Positions 34,830 through 44,140 of a stretch of DNA of 64,000 nucleotides are shown here, in pieces. Every line of letters starts with the position of its first letter. The first letter of the stretch is position 1. Source of the DNA: Bacillus sp. FJAT-27445 (lineage in GTDB: Bacteria; Bacillota; Bacilli; Bacillales; Cytobacillaceae); the NCBI RefSeq assembly GCF_001510665.1, contig NZ_LMTI01000004.1:186001-250000 (forward strand), read 5' to 3'. The notes beneath the pieces are model-generated. The model was not told where the DNA came from, made no database searches, and saw nothing but the letters and a program-made list of their open reading frames with translations. A program made the translations under genes and the position numbers.

Positions 34830-36434
34830 TTAAACCAAATTTTTGTTAACTTCATTTTTATCGCTGCTTTTGGCCAGGACAGTCCCTACGCTGGCCTTTT
34901 GAATGCCTACTCCAATTTTGATGGCTTCACGCGCCGAGTTTCGGACGGTCAGTTTTCCAATTGCGACTGAATCGGTGCAATTGTCTCCTCCAAATAGTTT
35001 GATATCTGTTCCTGCGGTACGAAAGCCGCTGATTGAGACGTTATCTAGCGCTATATTCCTTGAACGGTACTGGACCGCCATAACAGGCTCGCCGCGGTAA
35101 TCATAATTAGGGTCGCCGATGGCGGTAAAATGGTTAATCGCGACATTCCTGTAAGCCGATACAACTAGGGCCCTTGGCTTAGAGCCTTCATATAAGGTCG
35201 TGTGGATCGGCGCAACAGAGATTAAGTTTGTGGCCTTAATATTGAATGCGGTCTTCGAGATTGGATCCGTGCTTTTATGATGGCCGATATGGCGCCAGTT
35301 AAAGGATCGGTTGTCATTGATGGAAAGGTGGCCGATAATATGGACATTTGAAGCGGCAGAAGAGTTTCCGTGTGCCTTGATTTCCACCCCTCCGAAGCAG
35401 CACGCAGAGGAATTATTGACAAGCCACACATTGCGGGAACCGTCATCCGCTTCGAACCCGTTTGAATTGGAAAACCCTTTTTTATGGGCCCGGCCGCTTG
35501 GGTCACACATATGGCAATTGGAAATAAGGATATTGTCACTATGGTGGGTTGTAACTCCGTCATCGCCAAACCCGTACCCATTCAGGCCGTCCAGCCAGAT
35601 GTAATTGCTGCCGCCCTTTGCCCTGTAGCCATCTCCTGAATAATTGTAGATGGTTGATGATACATCAAAACAATGGAGCCCGGGATTAATCGCTTCTACA
35701 TCCGCTACCCAGCCAAATGTAACATTGGCGTAAAGCAGGCAGCTTGAAGAATTATTCCCTGCTGCAGTTTTCTCTGCTTTACCGAGCCGTTCAACATTCC
35801 AGTCAAGCGTCATTCCACTGACTAAAATATTTCGGTTGCCTTTCCAATGGGAGGAATTTGTCACAAGCTGGGAAGACTTCGGTGCTTCGTCCTGTAGCCT
35901 GAGAACCGTCCTGCCTTTTCCTTCCCCGACAAGGCATGTCCAAGATGGAAGCCGGATTTCACTTGTTACGAAAACGCCATTGGGAATCCTAACAGTGACT
36001 CTTCCATTTCCGATGGCCTTTTCGAAAGCTTCGGTATTGTCCGTCACCCCATCCCCGACCGCGCCGTAATCCTCGACATTTACTTCCCTTTTCGCAATTG
36101 CCTTTAAATGCCTGTATTCTTCATCAAGAATTCCTTTCCAAGAGGGGTACACAAGGCCGTCTTCATCTACGACAGTTTCCGAATCTACAAGTGCGGGCGT
36201 TGCTTTTTTGGCAAAAAAGAAAACGGGCATGGTTGTAAAAAACTGCTTCAGTATGCTTGAAAATGGCCTCTTTTGGGCAGTTTCAAAAGAATAGCTGCCG
36301 GGATTTGCACTATTCTCCCTGAAAAGTTTTTCTGTCCAGGCAACTGCCTCCCGGATATCAGGGTTCTCTGCGGAAAGCTGCGAAATTAGTTTGGCATTTT
36401 TTCGGGGATCGTGGTTTTTATCCAAATAAATCAT
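34830..36434 (-). CDS. Right-handed beta-helix protein, Pectate_lyase_3/GH28-related
   Basis: 534 aa, no signal peptide. Residues about 120-150 carry the family entry motif VNVEDYGAVGDGVTDNTEAF (PF12708 type). The rest reads as parallel beta-helix coils: GMTLDWNVERLG, YSGDGYRAKGGSNYIWLDGL, GFGDDGVTTHHSDNILISNC, VNNSSACCFGGVEIKAHGNS. The paired Asp in GFGDDGVTTHHS is where catalytic acids lie in GH28-like enzymes. Polysaccharide hydrolase or lyase activity is possible. The N-terminal 110 residues are unlike known lyase domains. ATG 36434 has GGAGGGTGG; a longer frame to 36500 has no site. Confidence 0.75.
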   Translation of the reverse strand: MIYLDKNHDPRKNAKLISQLSAENPDIREAVAWTEKLFRENSANPGSYSFETAQKRPFSSILKQFFTTMPVFFFAKKATPALVDSETVVDEDGLVYPSWKGILDEEYRHLKAIAKREVNVEDYGAVGDGVTDNTEAFEKAIGNGRVTVRIPNGVFVTSEIRLPSWTCLVGEGKGRTVLRLQDEAPKSSQLVTNSSHWKGNRNILVSGMTLDWNVERLGKAEKTAAGNNSSSCLLYANVTFGWVADVEAINPGLHCFDVSSTIYNYSGDGYRAKGGSNYIWLDGLNGYGFGDDGVTTHHSDNILISNCHMCDPSGRAHKKGFSNSNGFEADDGSRNVWLVNNSSACCFGGVEIKAHGNSSAASNVHIIGHLSINDNRSFNWRHIGHHKSTDPISKTAFNIKATNLISVAPIHTTLYEGSKPRALVVSAYRNVAINHFTAIGDPNYDYRGEPVMAVQYRSRNIALDNVSISGFRTAGTDIKLFGGDNCTDSVAIGKLTVRNSAREAIKIGVGIQKASVGTVLAKSSDKNEVNKNLV

Positions 36435-36557
36435 TTTTCCACCCTCCTCTCTCCCTAAATCGATCTTTTTATTATTCCCAGTCCATAAAGAGGTAATCAT
36501 TAGTAGGCGCAGGGCCGCTTAGAAGGAACCGGCTTCCTTGCAAAAATAAAAATTGTA

Positions 36558-36741
36558 ATGGCTAAAATTCCCCGTCAAAAGGGGTGAACGGGATATTGAA
36601 CCTGTTTTTGAGGACGCGAAGCCGCTGAATAACCCGGATAAGGCGGCGCGAAATGCACTCCAGCTGATTATTCAGCCGAGTGGCTTCCTTGCTCTGGCGG
36701 TCATTTTCACGCTCTATCAATCCCGCTCTCCTCTTGAGTAG
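36558..36741 (+). pseudogene. Possible relic of a small membrane protein gene (frameshift at AAAAGGGG)
   Basis: ATG 36558 opens MAKIPRQK and then meets a stop. One frame over, from the AAAAGGGG run at 36577-36584, the sequence reads RGERDIEPVFEDAKPLNNPD and continues through a hydrophobic FLALAVIFTLY segment to a stop at 36741. Joined, they make about 60 residues with one membrane helix. There is no convincing ribosome binding site. I do not recognise the family; it could be a decayed gene or chance. Confidence 0.3.
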
Positions 36742-36763
36742 GGCAAAACTCCTTTATCTTTAT

Positions 36764-36890
36764 TATAGGTGAAAGTCCCTATAACATATGCCTGGAAACC
36801 GGCGAAGGCACGGCTTCTGCCCATTTTTTTCAGTCGGAAGGCCCATAGCGGGAATTACCTGAACCTCAATATGGCTGGCCCTATTTTTTT
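36764..36890 (+). ncRNA. Unassigned structured leader with two terminator-like hairpins
   Basis: Three stems in 127 bases: TATAGG/CCTATA (36764-36783); GGCGAAG/CTTCTGCC (36801-36821), followed by ATTTTTTT; and GGCCCATA paired with TATG-GCT-GGCC (36840-36880), followed by CTATTTTTTT. It precedes the GTPase gene by about 190 bases. It could be an attenuator or riboswitch-like leader, or two tandem terminators of a lost upstream gene. I could not match it to a known riboswitch consensus. Confidence 0.4.
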
Positions 36891-37083
36891 GAAAAGCCAA
36901 AGCTTTCGATTGGAATTCATAAGTTGTTCTATCGATTTTACTTTACCTGAATAGGTCCTGCCCGGTCGCGGACTGCTTCCGCTTCGCTTCTTTACTATTA
37001 CTTTGTTAAAATAGAATGTATATTGAAAATACAAACTTATTGATTTTTAAACAAAAATATACGCGAGTATCAGGGGGGCGGCT

Positions 37084-39810
37084 ATGAATCTCGAAAAAAT
37101 GTTGATTGAAAAGACGTACTATGAAGGTTTTATGGAAGGAAATGAAGAGAAACATCCCGCGGGCGTACTGGCGGAAGGTTTTCTGGAAGCTAGGCAACAA
37201 GGAGGTAAGGGGCTTCCGGAAATCAGGTTTGCCCAAGGAGAAGTGTATTATGCTTTCCGCGACTATGAAGCTGCCATCCATAAATGGGAGAGAATCGATG
37301 GTTCATTAAAGGAGTGGGCTGTAAAAAATACCGCCGATTCCTATTATGAGCTTGGGGAACTGGCAAAAGCCGAGGATCTCTACAAAGCGGTTAATTCCCA
37401 AAATGCTTCCCTGAAAGCGGAAGTCGCGCTGCAATTATTTTCACTCTACATTGAAAAAGGGCAAGAGGCATCAGCTTCACACACAATAAAGGGGCTGATT
37501 GCAGAAAATCCCGGTTATCCCGACGCAGCTAGCCTGGCACGTTCGTTTTTTGAAGGGAGTGCGGACTGGGACAGCGCAACAGAGCTGGCAGTTAATGAAA
37601 TTGTGAGAACTAGATCGGCTGACTGGGCCGATATCCTAATCTCATATGTGGAAAGGGAAGCGACTGCCGCCTATTCTCCCTCCTACTTCAAGCGTGTGCT
37701 TACCGTACTATATGAAACGGATGAAAACAGGTTTGGCCAGCTCGCTGGGGCATTATGGAAAAGCTATCAGGGACGGGAGAGTTATTTTACCTGGATAGAG
37801 GAGTTTAATAGCCTGCTGGCAGGCTTCGGAAACCTTCCTTCAGGCATATGGCCGGAGCTGTCAATACTTTATAAAGAGGCCTATCTCGGCTTCACAACCT
37901 CCGGGAACTACTCGATTCAGTCATTGGCGCCAATTATGCCTTCCTTGCTGTCGAATTGGATTGCGATCGAGGACAGAAAGACAATTGCGCTGGCAGCGTC
38001 CGCGCTCCTTGCCTGGAGTGGAAGGTTCCCAGCCGGAGTTTCAAGGGAGTCGATCGAATCGGCGGAATCTTTCCTAGCTCTTTCACAAAGGACCGAAAAT
38101 GATTTTGCCGAGGGACTTGCCCTTATATCGGAAATTTCAGCATGGGCAGGGAGCCAGGGATTGCAAATTGGCCCGCGCATTGAGTGGATTGCAGAAGAAC
38201 TTGCCAATTTCAGGACAAGGCATGTTGTTACAGCCGGCCTAAAGGGAAGCGGAAAAGCACATGTACTTAGCCTGATACTCGGGGATGCCTATCCTGAAGA
38301 GGATGATGCATCTTCCGCGGCACTGGCATTTCAATACCACGATGAAGCCGCTGTCAGTTGGGTGACAGATGAAGCCATTATTGAAGCCGAAGAACTTGGC
38401 GAGCTTGATGGAATGAACAAGGGGAGTGGAATATGCACATTCTCCCTGCCAGTACCATTTTTAAAGGATTCAGGCTTGTCAATCATCGACTTGCCGGAAT
38501 TTGAAGGGGAATATTTGGGTCCGGAGGATTTTGATTATCTTCATCTTGCGGACAGCCTGTTTTTTACGGTGGATGCATCCGATCCGCTGACATCGGAGGA
38601 GCGGATGGCCCTGGGCCAAATTCGCGAACAGGCGCCGGGGCTGCCGGTTCACTTTATGTTAACCCAGTCTGGAGAGCCTGATCCGCATGCTTTTGAGCAG
38701 GCTGCTTTAGTGATTAAAGGCTCTTTTCCAGATTCGGAGATCATTAAGGCCGGACCTTCTCCAAACCGGCAACGGCTATTCGAAAGCATTGTAAAAGCGG
38801 TCGTAATCGGCACCCCGGAGCGGAGCATTTTAGGCAGCAGGACGGATAAGCTGCTTCTCTTGATCAGAAAAACACTCGACCATCTTCTGAACCAGAGGGC
38901 CGAACGTGAAAAGGGTATCCTGGAAACCATCGAAAGCCAGGAACAAAAGGCTGCAAAACTTACTGGCGCCATCCATCAGCTGGATGATATCGAATCAGAA
39001 AGAATTGAAAAAGTCCGGAAATCGTACCGGAAGCGGATTGACCAAGCTAAGGCGGACGCTTTGGCGGATATTCCCGAGCTTCTACGAGGAACAGCAGACT
39101 TTCTGAAAGAGGACAGTGATTTCAGGACAATCCATCTCAGCCTGAATGATGAGATGAACAGGCGGCTTAATGCCTATCTAAATGAAACCGCCCTTCCAAA
39201 ATTGCGTACAGCGATTGGAGAGTGGATAGAGGAGACAGGTGGGGAACTGTCCCGTATTCAGGAGTTTCTTGATGAAATGGCTGCGAGCTTCAATACCCTT
39301 TATGGAAGGGATTGGGTCAAGCTGGATTGCGATTTCCGTGTGCTTGACGACTGGCAAAGGGATATTAGCCGAATGGCCGATAGTTATCAGCTCGACAAGG
39401 TGAATGTGCTCCTGAGGAGGACCCCGTCGCAGATCTTTTTGAAAGGGGCCGGCAAGCTCCTGGGGGCGCTCCCGCAAAATAACGCCATGCTTTATAACAG
39501 GTATAAAAATTTCGTTGAAAATGAAGACTATCTAGATACAGCCAAATTGGTGAACGACCGCTTTTTTATCCAATTTGATTTGTTTGAAAAAGCGATTTCC
39601 CGGGATTTGGCGCTTTTCTTCCTTAATCCGCACCAGGTACTTGCAGGAACGCTGGCAACAACACAGGCACAGCTTGCGGATAGCAGGCAGCAGGCTGTGG
39701 AAATGAAGGAGAATCCCACCAGATTCCACGACCCAATGTCACTGTTTGGCATCAGGCTAAGGCAGTTGGAATGGCTGGAAATGGCAGGGAGAGGCAACGG
39801 ATTGGATTAA
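37084..39810 (+). CDS. TPR-repeat plus divergent dynamin-like GTPase
   Basis: 908 aa, soluble. Residues about 40-330 are helical TPR-like repeats (FAQGEVYYAFRDYEAAIHKW, ADSYYELGELAKAEDLYKAV). A P-loop-type domain follows at about 380-580. The P-loop reads AGLKGSGKAHV (near 384), with Ala where Ser or Thr normally binds magnesium. The switch II position has IIDLPEFEG (near 467) instead of DxxG, and LTQSGE replaces the N/TKxD base-recognition motif (near 526). Residues about 600-730 form a long coiled coil, as in dynamin-like proteins. Membrane remodelling or chaperone-like action is possible, but the degraded motifs make nucleotide hydrolysis doubtful. ATG follows GGGGGGC. Confidence 0.65.
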   Translation: MNLEKMLIEKTYYEGFMEGNEEKHPAGVLAEGFLEARQQGGKGLPEIRFAQGEVYYAFRDYEAAIHKWERIDGSLKEWAVKNTADSYYELGELAKAEDLYKAVNSQNASLKAEVALQLFSLYIEKGQEASASHTIKGLIAENPGYPDAASLARSFFEGSADWDSATELAVNEIVRTRSADWADILISYVEREATAAYSPSYFKRVLTVLYETDENRFGQLAGALWKSYQGRESYFTWIEEFNSLLAGFGNLPSGIWPELSILYKEAYLGFTTSGNYSIQSLAPIMPSLLSNWIAIEDRKTIALAASALLAWSGRFPAGVSRESIESAESFLALSQRTENDFAEGLALISEISAWAGSQGLQIGPRIEWIAEELANFRTRHVVTAGLKGSGKAHVLSLILGDAYPEEDDASSAALAFQYHDEAAVSWVTDEAIIEAEELGELDGMNKGSGICTFSLPVPFLKDSGLSIIDLPEFEGEYLGPEDFDYLHLADSLFFTVDASDPLTSEERMALGQIREQAPGLPVHFMLTQSGEPDPHAFEQAALVIKGSFPDSEIIKAGPSPNRQRLFESIVKAVVIGTPERSILGSRTDKLLLLIRKTLDHLLNQRAEREKGILETIESQEQKAAKLTGAIHQLDDIESERIEKVRKSYRKRIDQAKADALADIPELLRGTADFLKEDSDFRTIHLSLNDEMNRRLNAYLNETALPKLRTAIGEWIEETGGELSRIQEFLDEMAASFNTLYGRDWVKLDCDFRVLDDWQRDISRMADSYQLDKVNVLLRRTPSQIFLKGAGKLLGALPQNNAMLYNRYKNFVENEDYLDTAKLVNDRFFIQFDLFEKAISRDLALFFLNPHQVLAGTLATTQAQLADSRQQAVEMKENPTRFHDPMSLFGIRLRQLEWLEMAGRGNGLD

Positions 39811-39821
39811 CGTAATTTCAG

Positions 39822-39854
39822 CCCTTCGGCAAGCAGCCGGAGGGTTTTCTTTTT
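39822..39854 (+). terminator. Terminator of the GTPase-like gene
   Basis: CCCTTCGGC / GCCGGAGGG stem, loop AAGCA, followed by TTTTCTTTTT. Confidence 0.85.
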
Positions 39855-39950
39855 GGCTATTAAAGGGAAACATGAATATATCCATTCTGTTTTGGGAAGG
39901 AATCCTATATAATGTGGATATTCTATCACAAACAAAATTAGAGGTTAATT

Positions 39951-41306
39951 ATGAAGATTAAATTGGATGAATTGACTGCACGACTTTCATCAGTCCAGAT
40001 TATCGTTCTTTACTATCTTTCCGCGATCATTGTGTCGACCTTTTTATTAATGATGCCGATTACGCAGAAAGAGAATGTGAAGCTTCCATTTATTGATGCC
40101 TTATTTACCGCAGTCAGCGCAGTCAGCGTAACCGGGCTGTCGACGATTTCCCTCCATGAAGTATTAAGTTATCCGGGAACATTTATCCTGGCCTTCATTT
40201 TACAGATTGGCGGAGTTGGCGTAATGACGCTTGGTACGTTTATTTGGCTGATTTTAGGTAAAAAAATCGGCCTTAAGGAACGGATGCTGATCATGGCGGA
40301 CCAGAACCAGTCTGCGCTGTCAGGCATGGTAAATTTGCTGCGTGAAGTTCTTTTCCTGATTGTTGCTATCGAACTTATCGGGGCAATCGTCCTTGGAATC
40401 CACTTCCTTGACTATTTCCCGACATGGCAGGAGGCGTTCAGGCAGGGGTTATTTGCCTCTGTCAGCGCTACTACGAATGCCGGCTTCGATATTACTGGGC
40501 AATCATTAATTCCATTTGTAAATGATTACTTTGTCCAGACTGTCAATATCCTTTTAATCACTGTTGGGGCAATTGGATTCCCGGTCCTGATTGAATTCAG
40601 GGAGTTCCTGGCCCACAGGGGAAAGAAGCAGTTCAGGTTTTCCCTTTTTACAAAAATTGCTGTAAGTACCTTCCTTTATCTCCTTGTTTTTGGGACGATT
40701 TTCATCTATATATTTGAATCGAATAATCTATTTGCCGGAAAAACGTGGCATGAAGCCTTTTTTTATTCTGCATTCCATTCGTCCTCGACAAGGAGTGCCG
40801 GCTTATCCACGATCAACATCAATGAATTTTCGACCCCAACCCATTTGCTGCTTAGCCTGCTCATGTTTATCGGGGCATCGCCAAGCAGTGTCGGGGGAGG
40901 AATCAGGACAACGACATTTGCCATTGCCGTGCTTAGCATCATTTCATATGCGCGTGGGAATAGTACTATTAAGGTATTCAATCGTGAGATTATGCCTGAA
41001 GATGTTGTGAAATCGTTCATCGTCATTGTGACGGCGTTTTTGATTTGTGGATTTTCGATCATTTTCCTAACGTTTATTGAACCTGAATATTCGATTAAGG
41101 AAATATTGTTTGAGGTTTCATCCGCGTTCGGGACAACGGGTATGTCACTCGGCATTACACCCGAACTTGGGACGCTTGCAAAGTCTGTCTTGATGGTCCT
41201 CATGTTCATTGGCCGGATAGGCATTTTCTCGTTCCTGTTTTTACTTAGAGGAAAACCGAAGCAGGAGAAGTTCCACTACTCGAAGGAGCGCGTCATTATC
41301 GGCTAA
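39951..41306 (+). CDS. Potassium uptake protein, KtrB/KtrD (Trk superfamily)
   Basis: 451 aa with the four M1-P-M2 repeats of the Trk/Ktr/HKT family. Pore-loop motifs are visible as TAVSAVSVTGLST, SVSATTNAGFDITG, HSSSTRSAGLSTI and SSAFGTTGMSLGI, each with the selectivity-filter Gly. It conducts potassium, probably with sodium, and needs a cytosolic KtrA/KtrC partner ring. No such gene is adjacent, which is usual for ktrD. The length is close to B. subtilis KtrB and KtrD; I cannot choose between them. Start has GAGG 8 bases upstream. Confidence 0.88.
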   Translation: MKIKLDELTARLSSVQIIVLYYLSAIIVSTFLLMMPITQKENVKLPFIDALFTAVSAVSVTGLSTISLHEVLSYPGTFILAFILQIGGVGVMTLGTFIWLILGKKIGLKERMLIMADQNQSALSGMVNLLREVLFLIVAIELIGAIVLGIHFLDYFPTWQEAFRQGLFASVSATTNAGFDITGQSLIPFVNDYFVQTVNILLITVGAIGFPVLIEFREFLAHRGKKQFRFSLFTKIAVSTFLYLLVFGTIFIYIFESNNLFAGKTWHEAFFYSAFHSSSTRSAGLSTININEFSTPTHLLLSLLMFIGASPSSVGGGIRTTTFAIAVLSIISYARGNSTIKVFNREIMPEDVVKSFIVIVTAFLICGFSIIFLTFIEPEYSIKEILFEVSSAFGTTGMSLGITPELGTLAKSVLMVLMFIGRIGIFSFLFLLRGKPKQEKFHYSKERVIIG

Positions 41307-41373
41307 TTTTTAAGCTTAAAAGGCAGGGCCTACAATAGAAGAATTGATGGTTAAGTATTTTGAAATGAAAAAG

Positions 41374-41401
41374 GGGAGAGCCATTTAATTGCGGCTCTCC
41401 C
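41374..41401. terminator. Bidirectional terminator between KtrB/D-like and MFS genes
   Basis: GGGAGAGCC / GGCTCTCCC stem with a 10-base loop; T-rich on both sides, best for the minus-strand MFS gene (CCTTTTTC). Confidence 0.8.
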
Positions 41402-41430
41402 TTCCATTTTTCCCTGTTGAATTGGATAAA

Positions 41431-42645
41431 TCAGTGTACCCCACTTTTTGATAAATGCATCCTCCGGGTAACGGACAATAAGGTTAGCCCGCTGATCAGA
41501 AGCAAGACGCTTGTTACGATGAATACTGAAGAGAAACCAAGGCTTCCCGCGAGGAATCCGCCAAGCATCGGGCCGACGATGTTCCCGAGGAAACGGAGGC
41601 TTGTATTGTAGCCGAGCACCTCGCCCTGGATGGCAACCGGTGCTTCCTGCCGGATATAGGCCATCCTGACGGGGATGATGCCGCCGATTGTTATGCCAAG
41701 GCCGAAGCGGATCAGGATCAGCTGCCAAACCTCTGTGACAAAGGCGCCGAACGAATAGATGGCTGCCCCGGACAGCAGCAGGATAATCAGGATATTTAAA
41801 TAGCCTTTCCTGTCGGCCAGTTCGCCCCATTTCCGGGCCATCATCAAATTCCCGACACCCGCCGCCGAAAAGGCAAGGCCTGAAATAAAGGCGAGGTTTT
41901 CCGGTCCGTGCATTGTGCTGACGAAAAGCGCCAGGATTGGCTGGATGCTGAAAAGTGCTACCTGGATCAGCATAGAAATAAAGAGAACCGTTGCAAGGGC
42001 GGGGTTCCTGAGTATGTGCTGAATGACTTCCGTTCTTGTATAATTGGTTTTTATGTCTTCTTTTGGTTTGATTTTATATTCTCGTGCGAAGAAGATGAGG
42101 ATAACGGATATTAGGATAATGGCAGATGTTCCTTTAAACGTGAGTGAATAGCCAAAGGAGTCGGCTAGAAAACCGCCAATCAGCGGGCCAAGCAGAGTCC
42201 CGGCGATGCTTCCTGTCTGCAATGTTCCCAGTACTCTCCCTGCCATATGCTTTGGGGTCTGAGTAGAAATGAATGCCTGCGTAATTGAAACCATCCCGGC
42301 GAAAAAGCCCATGAACAGGCGAAGGGTAAATAGCTGCCAGACGGTTTCGACGACCCCCATGAGAAAAAGCGAGACCGACATTCCGAGCCCGAGGGTGATG
42401 AGAATTCTTTTCCTGCCGTACCTGTCCCCAAGCCTTCCGAGAATTGGGGAAAAAAAGAAGGCTGTCACAAACGTCGCTGCAAAGGTAATTCCGGCCCAGT
42501 GCTGTACGTATGTTTCCGTAAAGTTCCCAAGTGTTTTGATATAAAGGGAAATGAACGGGAGAACCATAGTCATGCTGCCGCCGACAAAGAAGTTTGAAAA
42601 CCACATGATCATTAAATTCCGTTTTAGCAATTTCTGTTCATCCAA
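41431..42645 (-). CDS. MFS multidrug-type exporter
   Basis: 404 aa with 12 predicted membrane segments. Loop 2-3 carries MFS motif A (GRLGDRYGRKR). The segment-5 region shows the antiporter pattern GRVLGTLQTGSIAGTLLGPL followed by IGG. These mark a drug:proton antiporter (DHA1-like) rather than a sugar porter. TTG start at 42645, purine-rich AAGAAGTGAG upstream. Divergent from the threonine/serine exporter genes. The substrate is unknown. Confidence 0.85.
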   Translation of the reverse strand: MDEQKLLKRNLMIMWFSNFFVGGSMTMVLPFISLYIKTLGNFTETYVQHWAGITFAATFVTAFFFSPILGRLGDRYGRKRILITLGLGMSVSLFLMGVVETVWQLFTLRLFMGFFAGMVSITQAFISTQTPKHMAGRVLGTLQTGSIAGTLLGPLIGGFLADSFGYSLTFKGTSAIILISVILIFFAREYKIKPKEDIKTNYTRTEVIQHILRNPALATVLFISMLIQVALFSIQPILALFVSTMHGPENLAFISGLAFSAAGVGNLMMARKWGELADRKGYLNILIILLLSGAAIYSFGAFVTEVWQLILIRFGLGITIGGIIPVRMAYIRQEAPVAIQGEVLGYNTSLRFLGNIVGPMLGGFLAGSLGFSSVFIVTSVLLLISGLTLLSVTRRMHLSKSGVH

Positions 42646-42894
42646 AGCGGACTCACTTCTTTCATGGTGCTGTTATAGGGGGCAACCAGGATCGATTATT
42701 TCGCCTCCCTAAATAGAATACCAGAAAATCTCATTTATTTAAACGGTGGAGCTTGGCTAAATTAGGAAACATTTTTGTGACAGGACCAGGGCAAATTGTG
42801 ATACTTAAAGTTGTTTTATAAAATATCTTTTCAGTTTTACAATGAAACAGTATATAATAATTTGAACTATTTACGTCATTCTAAAGAGGTGGAA

Positions 42895-43656
42895 ATGGAC
42901 ATGCAGCGGAGTGAACTATATGGCGTGATGGAAGTTTGCTTGAATGCGGGGAAAATCATGCTTCAAAGTGGAGCTGAAACCTACCGTGTCGAGGATACCA
43001 TGACAAGGATTGCATCATCATTCGGTATAGAAAAGTCGCACAGCTATGTCGTTCCCACTGGCATAATTTTTACTGCTGAAGACGGAGGGCCGGGAATAAC
43101 GAAGCTCATCCGTATTTCAGAGCGTTCGACGGATTTGCAAAAGGTAACGCTTGTCAATGCTGTTTCGAGAAGAATAAGCGATAGAGAAATCGGCATTGAT
43201 GAGGCCGCGAAACTTCTCGCCGATATTGATGAAATGAGCCATACGTTTCCAATAACCTTGCAGGCTGCGGCTGCCTCGTTGGCAAGCGGCTGCTTTATCA
43301 TCATGTACAATGGAGTCTGGATGGATTTTATTCCGGCGCTTGTTGCGGGGGTCCTTGGTTTTTTAACAGTTACCTATTTGACCGAGATTGTGCCGATTAA
43401 GTTTTTTGCGGAGTTTTGCGGTTCATTGGTTATTGGGATTGTATCATACCTGTTTGTTTATTCCGGATTTGGAGTTCAGCTAGATAAAATTATCATCGGT
43501 TCGGTCATGCCGCTTGTTCCGGGACTCTTGTTGACAAATGCTGTGCGGGATTTAATCGCAGGCCACCTTGTTGCCGGGCTTTCAAAAGGGGCGGAGGCTG
43601 CTTTGACCGCCTTCGCCATTGGGTCGGGCGTAGCGATTGTCCTGATGCTGTTATAA
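42895..43656 (+). CDS. Threonine/serine exporter, N-terminal domain protein (ThrE/YjjP type)
   Basis: 253 aa. The cytoplasmic N-terminal domain (AGKIMLQSGAETYRVEDTMT, IIFTAEDGG, IGIDEAAKLLADI) and five C-terminal membrane segments match DUF1212, the first half of ThrE-type amino acid exporters. The other half is the next gene, so the exporter is made of two chains, as in YjjP/YjjB. ATG 42895 or 42901 both follow AAAGAGGTGG; the longer frame back to 42811 reads through AT-rich promoter-like sequence (TATATAATAA). Confidence 0.85.
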   Translation: MDMQRSELYGVMEVCLNAGKIMLQSGAETYRVEDTMTRIASSFGIEKSHSYVVPTGIIFTAEDGGPGITKLIRISERSTDLQKVTLVNAVSRRISDREIGIDEAAKLLADIDEMSHTFPITLQAAAASLASGCFIIMYNGVWMDFIPALVAGVLGFLTVTYLTEIVPIKFFAEFCGSLVIGIVSYLFVYSGFGVQLDKIIIGSVMPLVPGLLLTNAVRDLIAGHLVAGLSKGAEAALTAFAIGSGVAIVLMLL

Positions 43657-43672
43657 GGAGGGGGGCATTACG

Positions 43673-44113
43673 ATGGAAATTATCGAACAGCTTATAATGA
43701 GCTTCATTGCGACAGCGGCTTTTGGCATTCTCTTCAATGCCCCACGGAATTCACTTGTAAAATGTGGATTAGTCGGGATGGCCGGCTGGATCGTTTATTA
43801 TCTTTTGGAAAAGTACATTTCCAATGTTGTTTCAGCTACCCTGACAGCGGCGTTTGTCGTCGGGGCTATCAGCCATTTGCTTGCAAAACAATACCGGGGC
43901 CCCGTTATTATATTTAGTGTCGCAGGAATCATCCCCCTTGTTCCTGGTGGAACATTCTATAACGCCATGCGCCATTTTGTGGCAATTGATTACAATTCCG
44001 CTTTAAGCCTTGCGGGAAGGGCTTTCTTGATTTCTGGAGCCATAGCAATGGGACTTGTTTTTTCCGAAGTGATAAACCATATATACAGGCGCACAAGTTC
44101 GTTAAAAAAGTAA
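43673..44113 (+). CDS. Threonine/serine exporter, second subunit (YjjB type)
   Basis: 146 aa, four to five membrane segments, DUF3815 type: FIATAAFGILFNAPRN, HLLAKQYRGPVIIFSVAGII and PLVPGGTFYNAM. It begins 16 bases after the partner gene with AAGGAGGGGGG, so both should be made together. The pair probably exports threonine, serine or a related small metabolite. Confidence 0.85.
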   Translation: MEIIEQLIMSFIATAAFGILFNAPRNSLVKCGLVGMAGWIVYYLLEKYISNVVSATLTAAFVVGAISHLLAKQYRGPVIIFSVAGIIPLVPGGTFYNAMRHFVAIDYNSALSLAGRAFLISGAIAMGLVFSEVINHIYRRTSSLKK

Positions 44114-44114
44114 C

Positions 44115-44140
44115 CCTTTCCCACCTGAACGATGGGAAGG
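44115..44140 (+). terminator. Hairpin after the exporter pair
   Basis: CCTTTCCCA pairs with TGGGAAGG, followed by ATTTT. The remaining 320 bases up to the next start hold no gene, no S-box (SAM riboswitch) and no strong promoter that I can see. Confidence 0.55.

Noticed and set aside
36764-36890. Candidate c-di-GMP, cobalamin or M-box riboswitch
   Set aside because: Only short echoes of the consensus were found; core motifs such as the GEMM GCAAAGC segment and the B12-box are missing, so it is listed as unassigned.
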